From Mageeibacillus sp. UBA5438 (GTDB lineage Bacteria; Bacillota; Clostridia; Saccharofermentanales; DTU023), in the NCBI GenBank assembly GCA_002427535.1, contig DIRK01000059.1, forward strand, positions 7,011 to 14,507: DNA of 7,497 nt, given 5' to 3'. Positions 1 through 6,749 of this stretch are shown here, in pieces; positions within the stretch are counted from its first letter, which is position 1; every line of letters starts with the position of its first letter. Below the pieces are notes generated by a model. The model ran no database searches and was not told where the DNA came from. It was given only the letters and a program-made list of their open reading frames with translations. Position numbers and translations under genes: made by a program.

Positions 1-1
1 T

Positions 2-373
2 TTTTGGGCAACCTGGTGCCCACCCTGTCAACAGGAGTTGCCCGACGTCGAGCAGCTGTACAAGGACTATGATCTGAATTCGAAAGAGTTAGCGGTTTTG
101 GGTGTAGTCCTGCCTTCAGGCGATAAATCACCGGCCGGGAATCGCGAACTGCCCTTGGAAGGCGTGGAAGCTTTTATCACGGACCATCAAATTACGTTTC
201 CAACCTTGATGGACACCGCGGGCAAGGTTTACGAAGAGTATAAAATCACCGGAATGCCGACGACCTTCATCATTGACCACGAGGGTTACTTCATTGGCTA
301 TGTGCAGGGCGCGCTGTCAAGAGAATTGATGGATTACTATGTCGATCAGGCGATTGAGGAAATGGCCGAATAA
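2..373 (+). CDS. TlpA/ResA-like thiol-disulfide oxidoreductase, 3' part (5' end outside window)
   Basis: Thioredoxin-fold protein of the TlpA/ResA/AhpC-TSA group. The frame is open to the window edge and begins FWATWCPPCQQELP, so the WCPPC redox motif (bases 14-28) is present and the N-terminus is missing. A TTG at 38 lies after the active site and cannot be the true start. Further on, the TGMPTTFIID segment (bases 251-280) supplies the cis-proline loop that faces the active site in thioredoxins, followed by the last strand (GYFIGYVQG) and an acidic C-terminal helix. Family members are usually membrane-anchored or exported and reduce or oxidise disulfides outside the membrane, often with a CcdA/DsbD-type electron donor. 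Neither an anchor nor a donor can be seen because the upstream DNA is missing. The gene ends 56 bp before serS. The fold assignment is firm; the exact subfamily and substrate are not. Confidence 0.93.
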   Translation, partial: FWATWCPPCQQELPDVEQLYKDYDLNSKELAVLGVVLPSGDKSPAGNRELPLEGVEAFITDHQITFPTLMDTAGKVYEEYKITGMPTTFIIDHEGYFIGYVQGALSRELMDYYVDQAIEEMAE

Positions 374-388
374 CCTTTAGGGGGGCTG

Positions 389-397
389 TGTTAGAAT
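389..397 (+). promoter_or_regulatory. candidate extended -10 promoter for serS
   Basis: TGTTAGAAT fits an extended -10 element (TG-N-TAGAAT). It lies 32 bp before the serS start, in the only gap upstream of the serS block. No convincing -35 box sits 16-18 bp upstream. The same 11-mer, TGTTAGAATAA, recurs at 4966-4976 before another forward gene, which supports a promoter role. A short imperfect hairpin (401-406 with 415-420) follows. The leader has no room for, and no sign of, a T-box riboswitch. Confidence 0.45.
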
Positions 398-429
398 AAA
401 CCGGCAGTACTAAATGTCGGGAGGGACAC

Positions 430-1725
430 ATGCTCGATTTGTTATACATTCGAAACAAACCTGAAGAAGTTGCGCAAAAGCTTGCCAGACGCGGATTTGA
501 GGTCGATTTCTCAGACTTTCTGGAAGCCGACGAAAAAAGGCGCCGCCTGATGCATGAAACAGAAGAATTGAAAGCTGAACGCAATACGAAGTCAGCCGAA
601 ATTCCTCTGATCAAAAAACAAAAAGGCGATATCTCCGCTTTAACAGAGTCGCTGCGCGAACTGGGCGAAAAAATCAGAGAAAATGACATTCTGATTAAAG
701 AAATGAACGCCGAACAGCAGGCGTTCCTGGCCTCGCTTCCCAATATTCCCGCGGACGATATCCCTGCGGGCGGCAAAGAAAATAACGAAGTCGTCTCTGT
801 TTGGGGTGAGCCGATGGCCATGACCGCCCAGACAAAAAACCACGTGGATCTTGTGGAATCCTGCGGCATGATCGACTACGAGCGGGGCGCGAAGCTTTCA
901 GGGAGCGGTTTTTGGATTTATCGCGGCGCCGGTGCCATTTTGGAATGGGCGCTGCTTAACTATTTTATCGGTGAGCATCTGAAAGATGGCTACGAGATGA
1001 TGCTGACGCCGCATATCTTGAATTATGAATGCGGATATGTGGGTGGACAGTTCCCCAAATTTGAAGACGATGTATTCCAGCTTCGCGGCGGCGGCGAGAA
1101 ATTCCAGTTTATTCTGCCCACCGCGGAGACGGCTTTGACGAACGTTCATGCCGATGAGATTTTGAAGGAATCCGAGTTGCCGAAAAAGTACTTCGCCTTC
1201 ACCCCATGTTACCGCCGTGAAGCTGGTTCTTACCGGGCGGATGAGCGGGGCATGATTCGGGGCCATCAGTTCAACAAGGTTGAAATGTTCCAGTACACAC
1301 GGCCTCAAGATTCCGAGGAGGCTTTTGAAGAACTCGTCCGAAAAGCCGCAAGCCTTGTCGAGGGGCTGGGGCTGGTCCATCGGGTCAGTAGATTGGCGGC
1401 AGGTGACTGCTCCGCGGGGATGCGCAAGACATATGACATTGAGATCTGGATCCCGAGCATGCAAATCTATAAGGAAGTCAGCTCGGTCTCGAACGCGTCC
1501 GATTACCAGGCGCGCCGGGGTAATATCCGCTACCGCCAAGCCGACACGGGCAAAACAGAATTTTGTCATACATTGAACGGTTCGGGCCTTGCCACATCAC
1601 GTGTAATTCCGGCCATTGTCGAACAGTGTCAGCAGCCTGACGGCTCCATACGGGTGCCTGAGATTCTCGCGCCGTGGATGCACGGCATTGAGGTGATTCA
1701 CCCGATACAACGGGGAAATGACTGA
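430..1725 (+). CDS. serS: serine--tRNA ligase (seryl-tRNA synthetase)
   Basis: Cytoplasmic class II aminoacyl-tRNA synthetase that charges tRNA-Ser with serine using ATP. The length of 431 residues is typical of bacterial SerRS. Residues about 1-105 form the charged N-terminal tRNA-binding arm, a long antiparallel coiled coil rich in Lys and Glu. The catalytic domain follows: FPKFEDDVFQL (208-218), the TAET serine/ATP-site loop (231-234), motif 2 around CYRREAGSYRADERGMIRGHQF (split here as 260-270 and 271-281), the EVSSVSNASDYQARR block (349-363) and motif 3 with TLNGSGLATSR (381-391). The ATG at 430 is preceded by GGAGG (420-424) with 5-nt spacing, and the start MLDLLYIRNKPEEV matches the family. 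The last 8 bp overlap the next gene, suggesting translational coupling. No T-box leader is visible, although many Firmicute synthetase genes have one. Confidence 0.97.
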   Translation: MLDLLYIRNKPEEVAQKLARRGFEVDFSDFLEADEKRRRLMHETEELKAERNTKSAEIPLIKKQKGDISALTESLRELGEKIRENDILIKEMNAEQQAFLASLPNIPADDIPAGGKENNEVVSVWGEPMAMTAQTKNHVDLVESCGMIDYERGAKLSGSGFWIYRGAGAILEWALLNYFIGEHLKDGYEMMLTPHILNYECGYVGGQFPKFEDDVFQLRGGGEKFQFILPTAETALTNVHADEILKESELPKKYFAFTPCYRREAGSYRADERGMIRGHQFNKVEMFQYTRPQDSEEAFEELVRKAASLVEGLGLVHRVSRLAAGDCSAGMRKTYDIEIWIPSMQIYKEVSSVSNASDYQARRGNIRYRQADTGKTEFCHTLNGSGLATSRVIPAIVEQCQQPDGSIRVPEILAPWMHGIEVIHPIQRGND

Positions 1726-2377
1726 TCAATACAAGACGGTTCGCCACGAAGGCCGATTTGAGTTAAGCGATCGGGGATCGCGTTTCATCGGGCTGTGCAG
1801 GCCGATTAAAACAGAAGAGGACGCGCTTCGCCTCATCAGCGACGCGCGTGTGCTCTATCCTGAGGCACGCCACTACGTCTACGCGTGGCGCAGCAATTAC
1901 CTCACTAAACTACAGCGTTTTACTGACGACGGCGAACCCAAGGGAACCGCGGGGCGGCAGGTACTGGACGCGCTCGTATCGCAATCGATCGATCGCGCGG
2001 CCATTGTGGTCGTCCGCTATTTTGGCGGTGTTTTGCTCGGGACGGGAGGCTTGACAAGAGCCTACTCGCGGTCTGCCAGAGGGGCTGTCGAGGCGGCCAT
2101 CCCCATTCAATTCATCCGATGTGAAAGCTTCTTGCTTGAGACCGATTACGCGGTTTACCATCAGCTTGAGGGCCGGTTGGAAACCGCAAAATTCTATCTG
2201 GAATCCCCTGAGTACGGGGCGCGTGTGCGCCAGATCGTCGGCGCGACAAGTGATCAGGTGGACGCGCTTACCGCATTGATTATGGATGTGTCCGCGGGCA
2301 CGGCCTTGCTTCGTCCTGAGGGTGAGCGGTGGATTGAAACGCGCTTGGAACAAGAAGCCGCCGACTCGGATGTATAA
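1718..2377 (+). CDS. yigZ: YigZ/IMPACT-family protein (UPF0029 plus DUF1949)
   Basis: A 219-residue member of the YigZ/YvyE family, related to eukaryotic IMPACT. The N-terminal domain (about 18-125) carries the family signatures SRFIG (21-25), TDDGEPKGTAG (69-79) and VVVRYFGGVLLGTGGLTRAYS, beginning at residue 97 and ending at 117. The C-terminal part (about 138-200) fits the ferredoxin-like DUF1949 domain. The length matches full-length bacterial homologues. Its biochemical role is not settled; eukaryotic IMPACT binds GCN1 and dampens GCN2 kinase activity, and structural work suggested nucleic-acid binding for YigZ. The ATG at 1718 lies inside the end of serS (ATGACTGA) with no separate Shine-Dalgarno, so it is probably translated by coupling to serS. 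Pairing with a synthetase fits a translation-linked role, but that is inference. Confidence 0.93.
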   Translation: MTDQYKTVRHEGRFELSDRGSRFIGLCRPIKTEEDALRLISDARVLYPEARHYVYAWRSNYLTKLQRFTDDGEPKGTAGRQVLDALVSQSIDRAAIVVVRYFGGVLLGTGGLTRAYSRSARGAVEAAIPIQFIRCESFLLETDYAVYHQLEGRLETAKFYLESPEYGARVRQIVGATSDQVDALTALIMDVSAGTALLRPEGERWIETRLEQEAADSDV

Positions 2378-2378
2378 T
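2373..2378 (+). promoter_or_regulatory. possible -10 box for yebC
   Basis: A perfect TATAAT overlaps the yigZ stop codon and lies 48 bp before the yebC start. The nearest TTG-type hexamer, TTGGAA (2345-2350), is 22 bp away, which is too far for a standard promoter. The AT-rich gap may allow an internal promoter, but the call rests on one hexamer. Confidence 0.25.
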
Positions 2379-2416
2379 AAAAATAAATCACGTTGAAATA
2401 CAAGGCAATGTCCGCT

Positions 2417-2422
2417 AGGAGG
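2417..2422 (+). promoter_or_regulatory. ribosome binding site of yebC
   Basis: AGGAGG lies 4 nt before the ATG at 2427. It is the strongest Shine-Dalgarno in the window and fixes the yebC start, suggesting higher independent translation than the coupled gene upstream. Confidence 0.85.
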
Positions 2423-2426
2423 AAAG

Positions 2427-3158
2427 ATGGCTGGTCATTCTAAATGGAGTAATATTAAGCGGCGAAAAGAAGCCGTCGATGATAAACGCGGTAAAGTATT
2501 TTCAAAATTAGGCCGTGAACTGCAGATTGCGGTTCGAAGCGGAGGCGCTGATCCCGAGACGAATACGCTCTTGCGGGACGCGATCGCCCGCGCCAAGTCC
2601 TACAACATGCCCAATGACAATATCCGCCGATCGATTGAAAAGGCGGCGGGTGACTCGGGCGCTGCCGCATTGGAAGAAATTTACTATGAGGGATACGGGC
2701 CGGGAGGTGTCGCGGTCATGGCGCGCGCCTTGACGGATAATCGCCACCGAACGGCCGGTGAAGTCCGCCATATATTCAGTAAATACGGCGGCAATTTGGG
2801 CACGGACGGCTGTGTCGCTTTCCAGTTCGAGAAGAAGGGTATTTTGCTGATTGAGCGTTTCGACGGATTGGATGAAGAGCAAGTGTTCATGGACGCGCTG
2901 GAAGCCGGCGCGGATGAAGTCGTCCTGGACGATGAGCATATGATCGAAATCGAGACGGCGCCCGAGCTTTACGCGGCCGTTCTCACAGAATTGTCGAAAT
3001 CGTATGAATTTCTCGATCAAAGTTTGGGTTACGTTCCGACGGTTCGGGTAAACCTTTCATCGGAGGAAGACATTGATAACATGGACAAACTGATTGAACG
3101 CTTAGAGGACAACGATGACGTTCAGGATGTGTTCCATAACTGGGAGCAAGAGGATTAA
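2427..3158 (+). CDS. yebC: YebC/TACO1-family protein
   Basis: A 243-residue cytoplasmic protein of the YebC/PmpR/TACO1 family. It starts with the diagnostic MAGHSKWSNIKRRKEAVDDKR (split: residues 1-11 and 12-21) and contains NMPNDNIRRSIEKA (60-73), YEGYGPGG (87-94) and the conserved stretch TDNRHRTAGEVRHIFSKYGG (103-122) followed by NLG. All three domains of the fold are present and the length is standard. Members were first described as transcription regulators (PmpR). Later work on TACO1 and some bacterial homologues points to a ribosome-linked role in relieving stalls at proline-rich stretches. Which applies here cannot be read from sequence, but the location downstream of serS and yigZ favours translation. 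In many other bacteria yebC lies next to the ruvC/ruvA/ruvB genes, which are absent here. Its stop is 8 bp before the next gene, suggesting cotranscription. Confidence 0.97.
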   Translation: MAGHSKWSNIKRRKEAVDDKRGKVFSKLGRELQIAVRSGGADPETNTLLRDAIARAKSYNMPNDNIRRSIEKAAGDSGAAALEEIYYEGYGPGGVAVMARALTDNRHRTAGEVRHIFSKYGGNLGTDGCVAFQFEKKGILLIERFDGLDEEQVFMDALEAGADEVVLDDEHMIEIETAPELYAAVLTELSKSYEFLDQSLGYVPTVRVNLSSEEDIDNMDKLIERLEDNDDVQDVFHNWEQED

Positions 3159-3166
3159 TTTTCCAC

Positions 3167-4228
3167 ATGGTGGGCGGCTGGTTCAGACGGAAAAGAACGG
3201 ACACGGGAAGTGTTGAAGCCGTTTCCCTTGAAAATGAGGCGGTGACGGTTGAGGCGCCCGCTGACTCTCTTTTTAATCCCTTAGGTCGCATTGCGGACGC
3301 GGTGATTTCGCAGATCAGTGAGCGCGATATCGCCTATGAAGAACAAACACAAAAGGAAATCCGCGAGCTGCTTTCCCAAATCGCGGTCGTCTCCTTTATC
3401 GGTGTCAGCGGCAGCGGTAAGTCGACCCGAGCGATCCGTGTCGCGCGCGAATATAACATTGAATACATTATTGATGACGGGCTCTTGATTCACGGGAGCG
3501 CCATTATCACAGGATCGTCCGCGAAACGGGCCGATACGAAAATGGAATCGGTGCGCCAGGCGATGTTTCTTGATCCCGCGCGGGCGGAGAATATGAGGCG
3601 GGCGCTTGTGGAGCATCTGCCCAGCGCCCTCATGATTTTGGGGACATCGGAGGCCATGCTGACGCGCATATGCGAAAACCTTTGGCTGAATCAGCCTTCG
3701 ATCAGAATCCGGATTGAAGATGTGTCCTCAGAAGAGGAACGAAATCTCGCCCGGCAAACGCGACTGAGCGAGGGCAAGCATACCATCCCGGTTCCGAGCA
3801 TGGAGATCAAGCATGAGTTTTCAGGCTATCTTGCGGAGCCCTTCGCGAAGTTCTGGCAGCGCTTTGATTTCGGCATGTTTAGTTCACAGCAAAGTCAAAC
3901 GATTGCCGATCTGGATAAGACGGTCGTCCGGCCGACCTTTTCGACACTTGGAAGTTATGCTATGTCGGATCAGGCGATGAAGGATTTGGTGCGCATGCTT
4001 GCCTGCGCGGTGGATGGTGTGGAAAGTGTGGTCGGTCAAAAAGTCCATAAAGAACCTTACGGCATCATCTTAGATCTTGATCTGTCCATCTATTACGGCT
4101 CGAGCGCGCAGTCGGTACTAGCGGAGGTACAGTCGGCTGTGAGCGCGGGAGTTGAACAATATACGGCGGTGAATGTCTTAGCCGCCAATGTGCGCGCCGT
4201 GCGCGTCGCCAAGGGTCTGAAAGTTTAA
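3167..4228 (+). CDS. P-loop nucleotide-binding protein with C-terminal Asp23/Gls24-like domain (uncharacterised)
   Basis: A 353-residue protein with no signal peptide or membrane segment. Residues 1-40 are a basic, then acidic, probably flexible leader. Residues about 72-235 form a P-loop domain: strand AVVSFI, Walker A GVSGSGKST (79-87, catalytic Lys85), then EYIIDDGLLIHG (99-110), whose Asp103-Asp104 are candidate metal-binding residues, and a later strand ALMILGTS (154-161). A Lys/Arg-rich segment with EGKHTIPVPSMEIK (202-215) follows. Residues about 252-349 resemble an Asp23/Gls24 (YloU-type) domain: VVRPTFSTLGSYAMSD, then VDGVESVVGQKV, DLDLSIYYGSSAQSV and an alternating-hydrophobic end, VNVLAANVRAVRVA. 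Asp23/Gls24 proteins are linked to cell-envelope stress in Firmicutes. The nucleotide domain could be a kinase or a GTP/ATP switch; I cannot choose. The gene follows yebC by 8 bp, with a GAGG (3151-3154) about 12 nt before the ATG, and converges with the next gene. GTG at 3170 is an alternative start. Confidence 0.8.
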   Translation: MVGGWFRRKRTDTGSVEAVSLENEAVTVEAPADSLFNPLGRIADAVISQISERDIAYEEQTQKEIRELLSQIAVVSFIGVSGSGKSTRAIRVAREYNIEYIIDDGLLIHGSAIITGSSAKRADTKMESVRQAMFLDPARAENMRRALVEHLPSALMILGTSEAMLTRICENLWLNQPSIRIRIEDVSSEEERNLARQTRLSEGKHTIPVPSMEIKHEFSGYLAEPFAKFWQRFDFGMFSSQQSQTIADLDKTVVRPTFSTLGSYAMSDQAMKDLVRMLACAVDGVESVVGQKVHKEPYGIILDLDLSIYYGSSAQSVLAEVQSAVSAGVEQYTAVNVLAANVRAVRVAKGLKV

Positions 4229-4244
4229 CACTATTCTCTTTTGT

Positions 4245-4958
4245 CTAAAAAGGATCGCGTGTCGTTCGCCCGTCACCCTCTATGGGGTGCGGGGAGCTTT
4301 GATATTGGGGGATGGCATCGGTGCGAGTCTCGTAGACGGCTTTTAAACGGGCGCCCATTTCCCGGACGAACATATAAACTTCAGAAGCGTATATACGTGG
4401 GTCGGTGGCGTATCCGATCGCTTCTATGCCGATCTTGTCAGCGATGAAAAGCGCGCGCTCAAGGTGGAAACGCTGTGTGGCGATGATGGCGGTCTTGACC
4501 TGGAAGACATGCTGCGCGCGGTAGATCGTGTCATAGGTGTCAAGCCCGAAATGGTCCATGAAGATGGCCTCATCGGGGATCCCCTGATCGATGAGGTAGC
4601 GGTACATGACGCGCGGTTCATTGTAGTTGTCTTCGCGGTGATCGCCCGATACGAGGATGCGGTCTGAGTACCCGCTTTCAAACAGCCGGACGGCTCCGTC
4701 AAGGCGATCTTGGAGCATGGGAGAGGGTGTACGGTTCTGGTAGATTTGAGCCCCTAAAACAATGATGCAGTCGACTTTGGGAGGGTGTTCATTTTCTTCC
4801 AAGATTTTTGGATGGGCCGTAATGGCCATTTTCGCGTAGATGAATAATACGGTAGATGAAAAGGCCAATATTAATCCCAGTAAAAAAGCAACGGCCGCGA
4901 GCAAGGCGCGTCCGATAAGCGTCCATGCATTCTCTTTTTTGGGGAATATAGATGTCAT
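4245..4958 (-). CDS. SanA/YdcF-like membrane protein (DUF218)
   Basis: A 237-residue protein with one N-terminal membrane helix (about 13-41, GRALLAAVAFLLGLILAFSS then TVLFIYA) and an extracytoplasmic DUF218 domain (about 62-205). Family hallmarks are CIIVLGAQ (64-71), the basic/acidic LQDRLDGAVRLFESG (82-96), ILVSGDH (101-107), an NEPRVMYRYLIDQGIP segment (113-128), the DTYDT loop (140-144) and TQRFHLERAL (161-170), equivalent to the usual T-x-x-F-H-x-x-R-A. This resembles SanA of E. coli (vancomycin exclusion) more than longer YdcF forms. The molecular activity of the family is unsettled, though a role in envelope polymer or lipid handling is commonly proposed. A tail of about 25 polar residues is probably unstructured. 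ATG at 4958 is the only start that keeps the membrane helix. The Shine-Dalgarno is poor: GAGG with only 2 nt spacing. The stop is 16 bp from the convergent upstream gene. Confidence 0.9.
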   Translation of the reverse strand: MTSIFPKKENAWTLIGRALLAAVAFLLGLILAFSSTVLFIYAKMAITAHPKILEENEHPPKVDCIIVLGAQIYQNRTPSPMLQDRLDGAVRLFESGYSDRILVSGDHREDNYNEPRVMYRYLIDQGIPDEAIFMDHFGLDTYDTIYRAQHVFQVKTAIIATQRFHLERALFIADKIGIEAIGYATDPRIYASEVYMFVREMGARLKAVYETRTDAIPQYQSSPHPIEGDGRTTRDPF

Positions 4959-4965
4959 CGCCTCA

Positions 4966-4974
4966 TGTTAGAAT
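4966..4974 (+). promoter_or_regulatory. candidate extended -10 promoter for the solute-binding protein gene
   Basis: TGTTAGAAT lies in the 66-bp gap between the divergent DUF218 gene and the solute-binding protein gene. It is identical to the motif before serS at 389-397, including the following AA. No clear -35 is visible. Transcription would start near 4981, leaving a leader of about 36 nt before the ATG of the mini-ORF. Confidence 0.45.
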
Positions 4975-5016
4975 AATTACGGATCATTGTCCATCTGAAA
5001 AACAGCGGGAGAATAT

Positions 5017-5034
5017 ATGAAACTGTGTCGTTAA
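5017..5034 (+). other. five-codon mini-ORF (MKLCR) overlapping the next gene's start
   Basis: ATG AAA CTG TGT CGT TAA is preceded by GGGAG (5007-5011) with an ideal 5-nt spacing. The assigned GTG start of the lipoprotein gene (5025) lies inside it in another frame and is 13 nt from that Shine-Dalgarno. Either this is a tiny leader peptide that feeds ribosomes to the GTG by stop-and-restart, or it marks a lost base. One extra A in the AAA run at 5020-5022 would give MKTVSLIVKKK and join the ATG to the long frame. The sequence is clear; the interpretation is open. Confidence 0.4.
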
Positions 5035-6725
5035 TTGTCAAGAAAAAGAGAAATAAAGTAAGACGCTTCGCGCTTTTAGGACTGGCGCTGATGCTGATGC
5101 TGGTCAGTGCCTGTGCGCCGTCATTGTCGCCCGAACCGACTGAGCCGACAACCCCTCAGCCGACGACTCGGCCCACGGAGTTGCTCGAAAACGGAGATGA
5201 CCTGGGTGTTTTTCGCGGTTTGCCGGGAGCGCGCGACGAACGGATGAACGTCGCGGTTTTAGATGCGGATGGATTAAATTTTAATCCGTTTTCTTGGGGT
5301 GAAGGGCGTTTTCCGGTGGATCCTTGCGGGCATTACCAGCCTATCTACGAGACGGTTGTGCGTTTCTTGCCCGAGGATCTCAAATACCATCCGGTGCTTG
5401 TTTCAAATATTGTCAAAACAGACGATTCCATCCAGTTGGCGCTTAACCGCGAGCGGCAGTGGCACGACGGTTTTTTTGTCACGGGTCAAGACATTATTTT
5501 TTCGGTCAACGCGCATATTGCCTTAGGCACCGCGACGGGGCGTATCTTGGCTGAGCTTGTGACCGAGATGAGTATGCCCAATGATCAGCTTTTGATTTTG
5601 AATATTGACAATAGCTCCGTGAATGCCGCCAATCGCGTTTTAGATGCGCTTTCTCGTTCGCTTATTGTGCCGCGTCACCACTGGGAATCGCTACTCACGC
5701 ACAGTACTGCCGCGGAGGATTTTGACGCCATTGTCCTGCCGCTTGTCGGCTCGGGCCCCTGGCAATTGATCCAAAGGGATGAATTTGCGCTTTCATTTTC
5801 TCGATTTCCAATAGATTCAACCGGGAAGGCGTCCTATTTCACTCTTTTGCGGTACCACAATCATCAACTGGTGCAAGAGGCGCTGGAACATGACGATCTG
5901 GATCTTGTGCTATGCGCTCCTTTTTGCGGGGCGGATCTGACGCAAAAAAATCTAACGAGCGGCGAGAAGCTCGCGGGTATCGCGTTGAATCCCAAGGCGA
6001 ATGAATGGCTCGCCTCACGTCCTTTTCGGCAACTCTTGGGCTTATCGGCGGACCCCGCACACACCGGTCCCCTGTTGATGCCTAACAGCTCCCCCTTAGA
6101 ACGTTCGGATCTTTTGACTATCCCTTCAGTGATGACGCTCCTTGATCGTGAGCGCCTCAGTGAAGCGTTGTTGCCTAAAGACGAAGCGACGGTCCAGGCT
6201 TTACTTGAGGAGGCGGGCTTGCAAGTGAATGGGGCTACAGGTCTTTTGGAACGTGACAATGTGCCGCTCAAGACTTTTGAATTGATCTATCCGGAGGGTT
6301 CTGTTCCTATTGAAGAGGCGCTCGGTGTCTTTTTGCGGTCCGCGCGCGAACAGGGCATCCCTATCTCATTGAGGCGCGTGGCGGTTGACCGTTGGCGCCA
6401 ATATGAAAGGGAAGGCAACTATGAGCTCATCTACCAGGAGAGTTTCACCGGAGAATCGCCTGTGAACCTGATCGATCGCCTTTTGGGCATCCCCACGCTG
6501 AGCCTGGAAAAGGATGAATTGCTTTTGAAGCTTGGGGAGGCTAACCGTTTGCAAGAAAAAATCAAGGGCATGGAGCAATTGGCGTCCTGGTTGATCAAAG
6601 AGCAACTATTTATCCCGCTGGCAGGCGGGGCAATAGAGGTGGGTTGGTGGCGATCGACACGATTTACTGCGGATGACTTGGCATGTGTCTTGTCAGCACA
6701 AGCCGAGTTTCATTTGGGCGAATGA
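5025..6725 (+). CDS. lipoprotein solute-binding protein of an ABC transporter (family 5, peptide/nickel type)
   Basis: A 566-residue exported lipoprotein. A basic n-region (KKKRNKVRR, 6-14), a hydrophobic core (15-27) and the lipobox VSAC place the lipidated Cys at residue 30. A Pro/Thr-rich linker follows (31-52) and would tether the binding domain to the membrane. The mature part reads as SBP_bac_5: a YQPIYETVVRF segment (104-114), KYHPVLVSNIVKTDD (120-134) and the family-typical RQWHDGFFVTGQDIIFSVNA (144-163), where most members have W-x-D-G-x-x-x-T-A-x-D-V. The lower half is more divergent. Ligands are normally oligopeptides or metal chelates; the substrate cannot be called. No permease or ATPase gene is adjacent: the gene is flanked by a divergent DUF218 gene and a terminator, so it looks like an orphan binding protein. 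GTG at 5025 is the only in-frame start keeping the n-region, but it is poorly spaced from the ribosome site. Confidence 0.88.
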   Translation: MSLIVKKKRNKVRRFALLGLALMLMLVSACAPSLSPEPTEPTTPQPTTRPTELLENGDDLGVFRGLPGARDERMNVAVLDADGLNFNPFSWGEGRFPVDPCGHYQPIYETVVRFLPEDLKYHPVLVSNIVKTDDSIQLALNRERQWHDGFFVTGQDIIFSVNAHIALGTATGRILAELVTEMSMPNDQLLILNIDNSSVNAANRVLDALSRSLIVPRHHWESLLTHSTAAEDFDAIVLPLVGSGPWQLIQRDEFALSFSRFPIDSTGKASYFTLLRYHNHQLVQEALEHDDLDLVLCAPFCGADLTQKNLTSGEKLAGIALNPKANEWLASRPFRQLLGLSADPAHTGPLLMPNSSPLERSDLLTIPSVMTLLDRERLSEALLPKDEATVQALLEEAGLQVNGATGLLERDNVPLKTFELIYPEGSVPIEEALGVFLRSAREQGIPISLRRVAVDRWRQYEREGNYELIYQESFTGESPVNLIDRLLGIPTLSLEKDELLLKLGEANRLQEKIKGMEQLASWLIKEQLFIPLAGGAIEVGWWRSTRFTADDLACVLSAQAEFHLGE

Positions 6726-6749
6726 AAGAAGGAGTGTTTTAAAAATGCA

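Noticed and set aside
38..40. TTG start for the thioredoxin-like gene
   Set aside because: The open frame continues upstream to base 2 and includes the WCPPC active site, so starting at 38 would remove the catalytic residues.
374..429. T-box riboswitch before serS
   Set aside because: The leader is only 56 bp and lacks the conserved T-box sequence and an antiterminator/terminator pair.
291..869. Reverse 192-codon ORF opposite the end of the thioredoxin gene and the start of serS
   Set aside because: Ser/Arg-rich low-information translation spanning two clear forward genes and their promoter gap; a shadow frame.
898..1569. Long reverse ORF (223 codons) opposite serS
   Set aside because: It lies wholly within serS, has no recognisable domain or ribosome site, and its frame is open because of serS codon composition.
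2508..3020. Reverse 170-codon ORF opposite yebC
   Set aside because: It sits entirely inside a confidently assigned gene and shows no family motifs.
4229..4290. Terminator between the convergent P-loop and DUF218 genes
   Set aside because: Only 16 bp separate the stops. The one nearby stem, CACCC/GGGTG around 4274-4289, lies inside the DUF218 gene and has no T-tract on either strand.
4241..4447. Forward 68-codon ORF opposite the 3' end of the DUF218 gene
   Set aside because: Antisense to a confidently assigned gene, with no ribosome site or conserved motif.
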